Assembly: GCF_023656565.1 (NCBI RefSeq)
Contig: NZ_JAMOKG010000002.1
Coordinates: 377,619-441,618, forward strand
Length of the DNA: 64,000 bases
Direction of reading: 5' to 3'
From: Flavobacterium tyrosinilyticum
GTDB lineage: Bacteria; Bacteroidota; Bacteroidia; Flavobacteriales; Flavobacteriaceae
Made by a program: the position numbers and the translations under genes. Shown piece after piece: positions 41,576 to 51,140 of this stretch (its first letter is position 1; each line of letters begins with the position of its first letter). The notes beneath the pieces were generated by a model. That model did not search any database. It was not told the DNA's origin and worked only from the letters and a program-made list of their open reading frames with translations.

Positions 41576-43759
41576 TTATTTTTGACTACTAAATCTTTTC
41601 ATTAATGGCGTTACATGTTTTTGGGTATCGTCATCTAGTGAAGCCAATGCCTTATCTGCTTCGGCTGGTGCATATTTTGTTAATCCTGCTAATCCTGCAG
41701 CAATTACGTTGTATGATTGTTCTTTAATGCTTTCTTCCATTAACGTTTTATAAGAAGTATCTCCAGTAGAAGCCAATTTTACAATAGCATTTGCTCTGGC
41801 AATGGTCTTTTTGTCGTTTTTGGCAATGTCAAGCAGTGATTTTAAAACCTGATCTTTGGTTTGTTTTTCATTTAAATCAATTGCTTTGATGCTCAACACT
41901 CTTAAATCTTCTTGAGGATCTTTTAAACCTTCCAGTAAAATAAGCTGTGACTCTTGACTTCTGTCTTTTGAAGCAAATTTTATAGCTTCAATTCGGTTAT
42001 AATATGATGGCGCATTTTTATACTGAAAAAGATAATCAGCAGCCGTTTTTTTATCGATATTAACTTCTCCAACTAAGATTTTATCTGGATCTAAATCAAT
42101 AAATTCAGGTTTTGAAGGAAGATCAAAACTGAAGCTTTGTTGTTTTTTATTGATTAAAATATCCTTTCTGATTTTAGTTCCGTTTATGTAAAAATCAACT
42201 TTTAAAGGCAGTGTAAAGGTTTGCACGGCACTATCCTGAGATTGACTTATTGTAATGGTAACTTTTCCGTTAGCGTATTTGTAAGTCACATCCAGAATCG
42301 GACTTCCAGCATTATAATACCACTGATCAAAATAAGGCAGCCAGTCTTTTCCAGTCACTTCTTCCATCGATAAACGCAACTGATGCGGTTCGCCAGATTT
42401 ATAAGCGTTTGTTGTTAAATAATGATTTAAACCTTTAAAAAAAGCTTCGTCACCCATTTGGTTTTTCATGGCATACAAAATAATCGAACCTTTAGAATAG
42501 CTGATATTGTCAAACATATCGTCTGCATTTCTGTAATGAAAACGAGCTAAAATAGGACTGTCACCATTTTTTTGAGAACGTAAATAATTCTGTAATTTTT
42601 CATAACGAGATCTGTCTTCACCATCTTGTCCGGCATCATGCCCGTGCCAAAGCACTTCTCCAAAAGTGGCAAACGATTCATTCATGGTTAAGTTCGACCA
42701 CGATTCAGCTGTTACATAATCCCCAAACCATTGGTGAAAAAGTTCGTGAGCAATGGTACTTTCTTGATTATCATCTAATAATTCTCGTTCTGTTTTCTGA
42801 ACATATTCACCATGAACGGTTGCTGAAGTATTTTCCATCGCGCCTCCAAAATAATCTTTCACCACAATTTGTGCATATTTTGCCCAAGGATATTCTACAC
42901 CAAGCATTTTGCTGTAAAAATTCATCATATCTGGCGTTTTGTAAAAAATCTGTTTGGCATATGGCGCATATTTTGGCTCTAAATAATAGCTGACTTCTTT
43001 ACCATTATAAGAATCTTTATAGATTTTAAAATCACCAACGGCCATCATAAATAAATAAGGCGCATTTGGCTGTTCCATCTTCCAGATATCAGTTCTTGTC
43101 CCGTCTTTATTTACTTTTTTCGAGGTTAATTTACCGTTTGAAAGCGTTGTATATTTTGCCTCGACAGTCATCGCAATTTCAGAAGTTGTTTTCTGATTTG
43201 GTTTATCGATTGTCGGGAACCAGCAAGAAGAAGCTTCCGTTTCACCTTGAGTCCATATTTGTGTTGGTTTATCACCTTTTCCGTCAGGATTGATAAAGTA
43301 CAATCCGTTTGAGTTGGTAATTGACTCGCCCGCTTTACTTTTCAGTTCTGCTGGTTTTGCAGTGTAATTAATGAAAATCGTATACTTTTCGGTTCTTTTG
43401 TATTTTCTGTTTAAAGCGATTGAAAGCTCTTCGTTATCGTATTTGTATTGCAACGGAATGCTTTTTTTGCCATCAATAATAGCAATTTCTTTAAAATCCA
43501 TTCCTTTTGCATCTAGCTTAAGCGAATCGGTTTCATAGAAATGCGGTTTTAAGGTAATCCATTCTTTTCCGTATAAATAACGTTTTCCGTAATCGAAAGA
43601 AACTTCCAATTTGGTATGAATTAAATCATGCGTTTTTAGAGGAGTACTGCGATAAATAGATAATTCATCTTCTTTTTCTGTTTTGTTTTGCGCCTCTATT
43701 TTTGGAGCCATAAAAAGGACAAGACCCAAAAAAGTATATTTAAAAAAATGGTTTTTCAT
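41576..43759 (-). CDS. M1 family zinc aminopeptidase
   Basis: A 726-residue exported metallopeptidase. A signal peptide (about 1-24) precedes the beta N-domain; the catalytic domain has the substrate-binding GGAMENTSATV, the zinc motif HELFHQWFGDY with the third ligand in NLTMNESFATFGE, and the conserved tyrosine region DMFDNISYSKGSIIL. A helical HEAT-like region follows (about 590-726). The start at 43759 is chosen since an upstream ATG at 43828 would overlap the preceding gene and bury the signal peptide. It lies 22 bases after the DUF5107 gene, in the PUL operon; it may free peptides from glycoproteins. Confidence 0.92.
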   Translation of the reverse strand: MKNHFFKYTFLGLVLFMAPKIEAQNKTEKEDELSIYRSTPLKTHDLIHTKLEVSFDYGKRYLYGKEWITLKPHFYETDSLKLDAKGMDFKEIAIIDGKKSIPLQYKYDNEELSIALNRKYKRTEKYTIFINYTAKPAELKSKAGESITNSNGLYFINPDGKGDKPTQIWTQGETEASSCWFPTIDKPNQKTTSEIAMTVEAKYTTLSNGKLTSKKVNKDGTRTDIWKMEQPNAPYLFMMAVGDFKIYKDSYNGKEVSYYLEPKYAPYAKQIFYKTPDMMNFYSKMLGVEYPWAKYAQIVVKDYFGGAMENTSATVHGEYVQKTERELLDDNQESTIAHELFHQWFGDYVTAESWSNLTMNESFATFGEVLWHGHDAGQDGEDRSRYEKLQNYLRSQKNGDSPILARFHYRNADDMFDNISYSKGSIILYAMKNQMGDEAFFKGLNHYLTTNAYKSGEPHQLRLSMEEVTGKDWLPYFDQWYYNAGSPILDVTYKYANGKVTITISQSQDSAVQTFTLPLKVDFYINGTKIRKDILINKKQQSFSFDLPSKPEFIDLDPDKILVGEVNIDKKTAADYLFQYKNAPSYYNRIEAIKFASKDRSQESQLILLEGLKDPQEDLRVLSIKAIDLNEKQTKDQVLKSLLDIAKNDKKTIARANAIVKLASTGDTSYKTLMEESIKEQSYNVIAAGLAGLTKYAPAEADKALASLDDDTQKHVTPLMKRFSSQK

Positions 43760-43781
43760 TTTTATTGTTTTAGAAAGTTCT

Positions 43782-46700
43782 TTACAATTTTTCGATAATT
43801 CTAACTTCACCGTCTTTTTCATCTTCACTCAAAATATTCGATTGTTTTTTGGTGTAAGACAATAAAGTCCACTGTACTATTTTGTTTGCGGGATATAAAT
43901 TGGCCTGATTTTTAATCCATTTTTCGGCCTCTTGTGAAGAAGACGTTTTTTCTATTGCCCAAGCCGAAACCAATTGATTTGCCGGAAGGAAATTCATAAC
44001 CGTATTATCAATCACAGGACGGAAAGCGACAATTTTGTCCAAAGATTTAGAAGCCATTTCTTTGTTTCCTAAATTGGTATAACATTCATAATCCAGCCAA
44101 TTTTCTAGTCTTTCATCAATATTTTCGTCATACGGTTTTCCAACGCCTAAATTCTCTGGAAACAGTTTGGCATCGGCAATAAATTGTAATGCTTTTTTGT
44201 ACTGCTTGTTTTTGATTTCTGCTAAAGCCTGCATCAATTTAGCTTCGTGATACAATTGTCTTCCTGCGGTTGCGCCTTCAAACGGAAGGATTTGCAATTT
44301 GGTCAAGAACGAATCGGCTTCGCGGTATTTTTTATTTAGCAATAAAGTTTTAGCGTAAAGCATTCCAATCAAATAATTGTCTTGATGTTTTTTATAAAAA
44401 GACTCCGCCGTTGTAAGCGCTTTATCAAATTGTTTTTGAGCGATATAATGTTCTGCAAGCATTTTATGGTATCTCCAGCCTTGCGGATCCAATTTTATTG
44501 CCTGTTGTAGACTTGCCAATACTATTGAAGCATCATCTTTAAATAACGAAGCTTTTGCGCCATAAAAAGCAGGATCATTTGGTTTTGAACCGCATTCTGA
44601 AAACAATCTTTTAGCTTCTGAAATGCTGTTACGATTCCATTCAATTAAACCTAAATGATATTTCAATTGGTATTGATCATTTGTTTTAATTAATGATTTC
44701 AAAATTTCTGCGGTTTCATTTCTAAAAGGAAAACTCGTTCCTGGTTTGATTTTGCTTACATCAACTGGTTTGTTTTCTAAAAAGGCTTTCCAATATATAA
44801 TTTCAGCACTTGGTTCAGCGATAGAAAATACTTTTAAAGCTTCTTCTTTTCGGCTTATATTGTTGTACCAGATTCCTAACTCAAGAAAAGTCTGTTCTGG
44901 CATTTCGTTTTGAATGGCGGCAGTAAAAGCATTTTTAGAATCGTTTGAATTATTCGAAAGGTATTTTTCAAAATCAGCAAAATGATTCAGGGGATCCAGT
45001 TTTGTAATCGTTTTTAAAACCGAATTTGCTTTATCTGAATTATTCTGTAGACGATATAAAACCGCTACAACCTGTAAACCTTCTATATTGTATTGATTGA
45101 ATATCAAGCTTTTTTCAGCATATTCAATCGCTTTTGAAAGATCGTTTTCGGCCAAATAAATTTTGCTTAAAGCGGTATAAGCTGGACTGCGGAATTCGAC
45201 ACTTGCGGCCGCAATGTCAAAACCATCTTTTGCATCGGTATTATTTCCTAAATGGAAGTTTGCCAAAGCATAAAAATAATTACCCGCAGGATCATAAGTG
45301 TCTATTGATAAAGCTTTGCTTGCTGTATTTACAGCCGCTTTGTAATCTAATTTTCTGATTTGTAAAGATGCCAAAGCAGAAAGGGCAGGAGCGTAGTTTG
45401 GATCTAGTTTCAAACAGGCATTCAATTTATCTTCAGCCAGAACATAATCTTTGAAACTGATGTAGTTTTTTCCTTGCTGATACAATCCGTAAACTGAATT
45501 GTGATCAAAATCTTTAGGTATTTCTACAGGACGATTGATGTTTCCGTCTTCTGGAGCAGAATTCCAAACCAATTTATTACCGCCCAAAACAAATTTCAAT
45601 TTATTAGAATCAACTTTTACCTGAATGGAATCTTTAAAAGTTTGCATCGTATTTAGTGCAATATCTTTAGAATATACTTTTTTATCGTCTTCAAAAACTT
45701 CAATTTTTTCATTTAATTTTTGAAGCGGAGAAAAATAGATTTTCAGCCAGCCGTTTTCGTTTTTAATGTTGACTGAGCCATAATTATTGGCTTTTACAAA
45801 ACCTTTTGTCTGTTTTACAGGAAACCAATATTCGGTCCAAGTATCCGTTTGATATGGTGCGAATGAACGTTGTTTGAAAGGTGTAAGATTACTGCCTTCG
45901 CTCGCCTGATTAAACAATCTTCCGCTTTGCACTTCTACATATTGTCCGTCAGTATCGGTTAATAATTTTTCCCAAATCATTCCTTGTTGAGACAATCCCC
46001 AAATCCAGATTTTTTTACCCGGTTTATCGTCGTGATTGCCGTATCTTCCTATTCCGAAATCTTCGTCATGATAGTATCCGCCAAAGAAATCATCGTATTT
46101 CCCAAATACGTGATACGATTTGTAACCTCCAAAATTATTGTTTTTATAGAAAGATAAATCTTTGCCGTTTTCCTTATCTATTGGCCACGAATGGTAATCT
46201 CCGTTATGTCCAATATAAGTTTGTCCCGGATAAATAAACTGCAGATTTTCGGCCGCTTTAATTCCTGTATTCATCCAAGTGTAATAAGGCTGTTCAAATT
46301 CGGTTGTGTTACACCAAAACGAATTTGTGGTAAAATAGGCTTTGTCTTTCGGCAGATTGATATCTAATTTCCAAGAAGTTCTAGTTAATAAATCTAAAAC
46401 TCCAATTACACAGCTAATGCTTCCGTCTTCTCGGTTTATGATTTTATAATCGACAGGAGTGGCGCAGTTTGGCGTGTGTCCAATAATTCCGTAATTGCCT
46501 TCAACACCGCCGCTTGTCCACGGTCCGCGCATGGCAATGTCTCTAAATTTTACCACATGATTATTGTAAACAATATCTTTTCCTGTAGATTTTTCTATAG
46601 CCGACCAAACTTTTCCGCCAATTTCTGGCAGAATCATCAATTTGATATAATCGTTTTCAATTTCGATTACTTTCCATTCTTTCTGAACGGGTTTATCGGT

Positions 46701-46877
46701 AAAACCATCAAAACGGAAATACGGATAAAACTTGGTATCTGGTTTCGGAATCGGATCAGGATCTGAAAACGGATATGTTGTAAATATTTTTTTGTATTCT
46801 TTTATAGTGGGTTTGTTTTGTGCTGAGACAAAGAGGCTTCCAAGGAGTAAAAAGGATAATAATGGTTTAAATTTCAT
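43782..46877 (-). CDS. DUF5107 / TPR-repeat exported protein
   Basis: A 1031-residue protein with a signal peptide (1-20, FVSAQ). Residues about 55-380 match the DUF5107 pattern: YFRFDGFTDKPVQKEWKVIE, MILPEIGGKVWSAIEKSTG, IAMRGPWTSGGVEGNYGIIG and YWFPVKQTKGF. This beta-sandwich resembles galactose-mutarotase folds. Residues about 450-1000 are tetratricopeptide repeats (ISFKDYVLAEDKLNACLKLD, YAPALSALASLQIRKLDYKA). Proteins of this build occur with glycoside hydrolases in Bacteroidota PULs. A sugar-processing or mutarotase-like role is inference. Confidence 0.85.
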   Translation of the reverse strand: MKFKPLLSFLLLGSLFVSAQNKPTIKEYKKIFTTYPFSDPDPIPKPDTKFYPYFRFDGFTDKPVQKEWKVIEIENDYIKLMILPEIGGKVWSAIEKSTGKDIVYNNHVVKFRDIAMRGPWTSGGVEGNYGIIGHTPNCATPVDYKIINREDGSISCVIGVLDLLTRTSWKLDINLPKDKAYFTTNSFWCNTTEFEQPYYTWMNTGIKAAENLQFIYPGQTYIGHNGDYHSWPIDKENGKDLSFYKNNNFGGYKSYHVFGKYDDFFGGYYHDEDFGIGRYGNHDDKPGKKIWIWGLSQQGMIWEKLLTDTDGQYVEVQSGRLFNQASEGSNLTPFKQRSFAPYQTDTWTEYWFPVKQTKGFVKANNYGSVNIKNENGWLKIYFSPLQKLNEKIEVFEDDKKVYSKDIALNTMQTFKDSIQVKVDSNKLKFVLGGNKLVWNSAPEDGNINRPVEIPKDFDHNSVYGLYQQGKNYISFKDYVLAEDKLNACLKLDPNYAPALSALASLQIRKLDYKAAVNTASKALSIDTYDPAGNYFYALANFHLGNNTDAKDGFDIAAASVEFRSPAYTALSKIYLAENDLSKAIEYAEKSLIFNQYNIEGLQVVAVLYRLQNNSDKANSVLKTITKLDPLNHFADFEKYLSNNSNDSKNAFTAAIQNEMPEQTFLELGIWYNNISRKEEALKVFSIAEPSAEIIYWKAFLENKPVDVSKIKPGTSFPFRNETAEILKSLIKTNDQYQLKYHLGLIEWNRNSISEAKRLFSECGSKPNDPAFYGAKASLFKDDASIVLASLQQAIKLDPQGWRYHKMLAEHYIAQKQFDKALTTAESFYKKHQDNYLIGMLYAKTLLLNKKYREADSFLTKLQILPFEGATAGRQLYHEAKLMQALAEIKNKQYKKALQFIADAKLFPENLGVGKPYDENIDERLENWLDYECYTNLGNKEMASKSLDKIVAFRPVIDNTVMNFLPANQLVSAWAIEKTSSSQEAEKWIKNQANLYPANKIVQWTLLSYTKKQSNILSEDEKDGEVRIIEKL

Positions 46878-46910
46878 GATGGAGAGCTAGTTTTTTGTGG
46901 TTGTTTTTTT

Positions 46911-46973
46911 GCCACAGATTACACAGATTAAAATGATTTTTTTTAATCTGTGTTAATCTGTGTAATCTGTGGC
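46911..46973. repeat. Inverted repeat, perfect 21-bp arms (GCCACAGATTACACAGATTAA)
   Basis: The arms at 46911-46931 and 46953-46973 are exact reverse complements; an additional AATCTGTG copy lies in the spacer at 46944-46952. It sits between the DUF5107 gene and the large glycosidase-like gene and would form a strong hairpin in the PUL transcript. Confidence 0.85.
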
Positions 46974-46991
46974 ATTAAATTTTAGTTGTAT

Positions 46992-49900
46992 TTACTTCAC
47001 AATCAATAACCAGCCTTTTCCTTTAGAAACTGGTATTTCGTCTTTTGTTGTGAACGTTTTTGCAGACTGGAAATTGGTAACTTCTGGAGCCGTAATAGTC
47101 GCTTTTGCAGGATTGATTCCTAGTTTTTTCCAGTCAATATTCAATTTCACATTTACATCAGCATCTGCCCAGCTTGCGATTGAAATTAAAGCTGTTCCGT
47201 TCTTTTTATAAACTGTTGCTAGAACCTTGTCATTGTTTGTTTTTACAGGACAGTTTTCGCTCCAATATCCAATCATTTCAGAACCTTTAATTCCGAAAGA
47301 ATCCCAAACTTTCCAGATATTTCTCGGATCTGCACCATCGCTCCAAGGCAATCTGTTAGTCATTCCGTAAACCATTCCTCTCCAAGGATTTCCTCCATCC
47401 TGAAGCATTTCTCCCATTAATCCAAACGGAATTCCGCTTACCTCAGTCAAGAAAAAGTCAGGTTGATTTTTTTCGTAATCAAAATATTCTCCAAACCATA
47501 ATTTATTGATGTACGGAAAGTGCTCCATGTATAAGTTGGCACTGTTATTAAATCCGTCGCTTTTATTGTATTGATTTGCACTATGTAAATCGATAATTCC
47601 AGGGTGGCCATCTTTGGTTAAAACTCTTTTGATACGTTTCATTGTGATTCTGTCGAAAGCAACGTCGTCTAGATAAATTCCGTCAATACCAACATTTTGA
47701 GTCAGCCAATTCATTCCTTCCACATAATAATTGTGCCAACGGTTCATACCGCTATTTACGATTGCCGCATCTTTAATTTCAGGAACAAACCAAGCAGCGA
47801 TATAATCGTCGCCAACATGTTCTTGCAACCAAGAGAATCCGCCACCTTTTCCTGGTGAATAGATTTCGTGACCTAAACTTCTAAGAGCGAAAGTCTCATA
47901 AGCTTTGTTAGAAACCTCTCTAACCGTGTTGTAGATTTTTACTTTTAATCCTTTTTCATGCGCTTCATCGATATACGTTTTCATCTTTTTAAATTCGATA
48001 AAAGGATAATTGATATACGGATTGATTGCATTTGCGTGGTGAATATTAATCACCGTTGCGCCAGTTTTAGCAATAGAATCGATTGGACTGTATTTGTGGT
48101 AAAACTTTGTATCCCATTGAAAATCGGCATTAATGGTGTGGAATGGCGTAATTAATAAGTTGAAGTTATAATACAAAACATCGCCTTTTTTCATTGTTCT
48201 AGCTCCGCTGTACGCATTTACTAGAACCGATTTTTGGTTTGGTGTAATCGTAATTCCTCCTTTGTTTTCGTTACCCCAAGAAGTTGGCAATAACAAAGGT
48301 TTTTGCAAATAGAAATTCGTGTTTAACGGACGGCTGTATTTTTCGTCTCTCAAAGAAAACTGCAATCCAGAGTTTACAGCACCAATCCAAGCGCCGTCTT
48401 GGTTTTTATGCGCAACATCCCATTTCCAGTCGAAAGTTGCAGGACGATCGCCACCTTTTTGACCTAATCCCATCATGTATTTTGCAGATGTTGGCTGCAT
48501 TGGCATTTGGAAATTAATGTCATTAAAGGAAACATCTTCAAGAGCTGTAACTTTCACGATATAATGTACGAAACCATCAAATTCAACAGAAGCATTTACA
48601 TCCATTTGAACCGATTTTGAAGTTGAAGTGCTTTCCCAAGAAACTGTTCCAGCTTCTTTTTTGGTGAATTTTACACCGCTGTTTTTCCATTGCGCCTCTT
48701 TTCCAGATGCATCAACAAAATGAAAATCGATTGGAGAACTTAAAATATCATTTGCTTTTGTAGTTACAGAAGTCATTTCAGGAGTAAAGAAAGTCTGGAT
48801 TTGGGCAGGAAATCCGTTTGGCGCTACAATTAGTTTTCTTCCTAATAATGAAATTTCAGAATTGTTTACGGTTAATGGAGTATAAGGAGCAATAACTGTA
48901 TTTTCTTGCGCTAAAGTTGAGTTTAACCATTTTAGACGCGTCATTTTTTCAGGACTGTCGATACCTCCGTTTTTTGTTACTTGGTTAGAAACTGTAATTT
49001 GAAGGTTGATTTCTTTTGATTTTCCATCAGCAGTTACAGTTGCTTTTCCGTTGTAAGTTCCAGCAGCTGCAGTTTGCGGAACATCGATACCGCACCACAT
49101 TGCTTGAATTTTTCCTTTTGAAACAGAAACAGTATTGGTGAAAGGATTGCCGTCATATTTCGTTCCGTCCGTGTTGATACAGCTGATATCTTTCGCTTCA
49201 ATTGTTGCGCCAGTTGTGCTTACTAAATTGGTAAAAGTTACTTTTATATTTTTTAAATCTTCAAGAGCATAAACGCCTAATTGAAAAGCTAAATATTCAC
49301 CTTTCATTGCCGTATCAGAAAAGCTGTTTTGAACGCCTTTCTGAATCCATCTTTGTGGTAAATCTGATTTTAATTTGATAGAATGTTCTCTATCTTCTGG
49401 GAAAACCAAGAAAGAATTTCCGCTGTTTTTTGCCACAAGAGCAGAAGTTTCAGATGCTGTTGCAATTACTTCCATCGGATAAAAACTATTGAAAGCATTT
49501 ACGCTCTGAATTTCTGTTACAGCCGCATTGTCTTTTAAGTTTGCTTTTACATTAGAAAGCCATTTTGCATCGGCTTTGTTTTCTGGCTTCTGATAAATTC
49601 CTTTAGGATAATTAGCAGTTCCTTCATCAACATAAGGCATATAATAAACGTAGTATGTTCCTTTTCCTGAAATTGGTTCAAAGAAGATAGTTCCGTTTTC
49701 TCTATTGATATTTTCGGTTTTTATGTTCTGAATTTCTTTTCCAGACGCATCCTGAACGATAATTTTTTTAAGTTCTGGATTTGTGTCTCTTCTTCGCCAT
49801 TCGATGGTTGTTTTAGCAACATTTCCTGAACCGGAAAAAGCAACTACAGCGCGGTGATTTCCTAATTGATTCGGATTCCAGCTGTCATTTCCGTCTGAAT

Positions 49901-49994
49901 ATTTTATTTGTGCAGTTAGAGGAATGCTGATCGTGATAAAACACATTATCAATATTCTGCTTAAAAGCGTTGTGTTGTTTAGGTTTAGTTTCAT
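46992..49994 (-). CDS. Large exported glycoside-hydrolase-like protein (DUF6067 / GH123-like)
   Basis: A 1000-residue exported protein (signal peptide about 1-28, PLTAQ). The N-terminal half is beta-rich (MEVIATASETSALVAKNSGN, EYLAFQLGVYALEDLKNIKV). The C-terminal half looks like a TIM-barrel glycosidase: FIEFKKMKTYIDEAHEKGLK, GIDGIYLDDVAFDRITMKRI, LYMEHFPYINKLWFGEYFDY, MIGYWSENCPVKTN. DDVAFDR is a plausible acid-containing active-site strand. From memory this is the DUF6067 family, related to GH123 N-acetyl-beta-galactosaminidases; I cannot confirm it. It is in the same operon as the DUF5107 protein. Confidence 0.75.
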   Translation of the reverse strand: MKLNLNNTTLLSRILIMCFITISIPLTAQIKYSDGNDSWNPNQLGNHRAVVAFSGSGNVAKTTIEWRRRDTNPELKKIIVQDASGKEIQNIKTENINRENGTIFFEPISGKGTYYVYYMPYVDEGTANYPKGIYQKPENKADAKWLSNVKANLKDNAAVTEIQSVNAFNSFYPMEVIATASETSALVAKNSGNSFLVFPEDREHSIKLKSDLPQRWIQKGVQNSFSDTAMKGEYLAFQLGVYALEDLKNIKVTFTNLVSTTGATIEAKDISCINTDGTKYDGNPFTNTVSVSKGKIQAMWCGIDVPQTAAAGTYNGKATVTADGKSKEINLQITVSNQVTKNGGIDSPEKMTRLKWLNSTLAQENTVIAPYTPLTVNNSEISLLGRKLIVAPNGFPAQIQTFFTPEMTSVTTKANDILSSPIDFHFVDASGKEAQWKNSGVKFTKKEAGTVSWESTSTSKSVQMDVNASVEFDGFVHYIVKVTALEDVSFNDINFQMPMQPTSAKYMMGLGQKGGDRPATFDWKWDVAHKNQDGAWIGAVNSGLQFSLRDEKYSRPLNTNFYLQKPLLLPTSWGNENKGGITITPNQKSVLVNAYSGARTMKKGDVLYYNFNLLITPFHTINADFQWDTKFYHKYSPIDSIAKTGATVINIHHANAINPYINYPFIEFKKMKTYIDEAHEKGLKVKIYNTVREVSNKAYETFALRSLGHEIYSPGKGGGFSWLQEHVGDDYIAAWFVPEIKDAAIVNSGMNRWHNYYVEGMNWLTQNVGIDGIYLDDVAFDRITMKRIKRVLTKDGHPGIIDLHSANQYNKSDGFNNSANLYMEHFPYINKLWFGEYFDYEKNQPDFFLTEVSGIPFGLMGEMLQDGGNPWRGMVYGMTNRLPWSDGADPRNIWKVWDSFGIKGSEMIGYWSENCPVKTNNDKVLATVYKKNGTALISIASWADADVNVKLNIDWKKLGINPAKATITAPEVTNFQSAKTFTTKDEIPVSKGKGWLLIVK

Positions 49995-50026
49995 TGTATA
50001 ATCAGGTTAAATAGTATATTTTGAGT

Positions 50027-51028
50027 TTAGTAAACGGCTTTCCATCCTTGTTTTTTCCAGTAGGCAATAATGGGTTTGTAAGGCCCATATTTATGCTGTT
50101 CTTCAGAGAAATTATCGTTAAACGGACTGTGTGCATAATCGATTGGTTTGCCCATTTTGTTTGGATAATCAAATGTTTTTGGGTTTGGTCTTGAATGTTG
50201 GGAATCGTCATTTACATAAGCAGCAATATCAAGCGCTTGTTTATCTGTAAGATAGGGTTTTCCAAGCAGTACTTTATCATAAGGCATATTGCTTTTTAAC
50301 CATTGCGCCTGTTTGATTACGCGGTGCATACTTGAACCTGGCTGATAACCGTATTGTCCCCAAAGAGGAGGGTAGGTGTAACCCGATTTGTCAGCATTGT
50401 AAACTCCCTCACCATTATTTCCGTGGCATCTTGCGCAGTTTTCAGCAAATAAAACTTTTCCTCTTTCTGGACTTGCAGCCACATCGGGAAATTCTATTTC
50501 CAAATTTTTAGCTCCTTTAAAATTACCATCTTTTGGCACAAATTTGCTGATCCATTTAAAATAAGATAAAAAGGCTACCATTTCTTTACTGTCCAACGGA
50601 AGCGGTTTTCCAGAATGCGGGCGCATAATGCAGTTATTAACTCTTTCTGCTAGTGTAAGCACCTTGTTTTCGCGCCCGCGATATTGTGGATAATTATCGT
50701 GTGAAGACATCAAATTGAATGCATGAGGCTTTGTTCCCGCATCTTGATGACAGTTGGTGCAGTTCATTTTATTGCCTAAATATTGTCCGTTTTTTCCGTT
50801 TGGTCCAATGTAATAAGCCGTTTTCATCATTAATTCTCTTCCGTAACGAACCGATTCTCCAAATTGATCATCAGGAATTTTAGAAGTATCAATTGTAATA
50901 TAACCTTCGTCTTCTTCTCCTTCTTCGGTTGTTTTTGAAGCCAAAGTTTGAGAATTGGTTTTGGTGCAGGAATTGAAAACAGCCATTGATAATGCTGAAA
51001 AAAGTCCGATAAGAAATGTTTTTTTCAT
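50027..51028 (-). CDS. Diheme cytochrome c lipoprotein (TsdA-like)
   Basis: A 333-residue lipoprotein (lipobox VFNSC, Cys21). Two haem c motifs: CTNCH at 90-94 and CARCH at 198-202. VNNCIMRPHSGKPL at 131-144 resembles the cysteine-ligand region of TsdA thiosulfate dehydrogenases. The second domain has GYTYPPLWGQYGYQPGSSMH and LTDKQALDIAAYVNDDSQHS. TsdA couples thiosulfate and tetrathionate. Its presence inside a glycan-utilisation operon is unusual; alternative substrates, such as sulfite or a glycan-derived compound, cannot be ruled out. It lies 32 bases upstream of the glycosidase-like gene. Confidence 0.85.
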   Translation of the reverse strand: MKKTFLIGLFSALSMAVFNSCTKTNSQTLASKTTEEGEEDEGYITIDTSKIPDDQFGESVRYGRELMMKTAYYIGPNGKNGQYLGNKMNCTNCHQDAGTKPHAFNLMSSHDNYPQYRGRENKVLTLAERVNNCIMRPHSGKPLPLDSKEMVAFLSYFKWISKFVPKDGNFKGAKNLEIEFPDVAASPERGKVLFAENCARCHGNNGEGVYNADKSGYTYPPLWGQYGYQPGSSMHRVIKQAQWLKSNMPYDKVLLGKPYLTDKQALDIAAYVNDDSQHSRPNPKTFDYPNKMGKPIDYAHSPFNDNFSEEQHKYGPYKPIIAYWKKQGWKAVY

Positions 51029-51057
51029 GGGTACTATTTTTAATCTTATTTATTTTC

Positions 51058-51129
51058 CTGCAAGGTTTTGCAAACCTTGTAGGTATTCGTTTTGTATTCA
51101 AACCTACAAGATTTTAAAAACCTTGCAGG
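51058..51129. repeat. Nested inverted repeat (CCTGCAAGGTTTT / AAAACCTTGCAGG)
   Basis: The outer 13-bp perfect arms are at 51058-51070 and 51117-51129; an inner pair AACCTTGTAGGT / ACCTACAAGATT lies between. It fills the gap between the arylsulfotransferase-like and cytochrome genes. Confidence 0.8.
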
Positions 51130-51140
51130 AGTGTCACTTT

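Noticed and set aside
43760..43828. Longer start for the M1 peptidase
   Set aside because: It would overlap the upstream DUF5107 gene, and the signal peptide begins at 43759.
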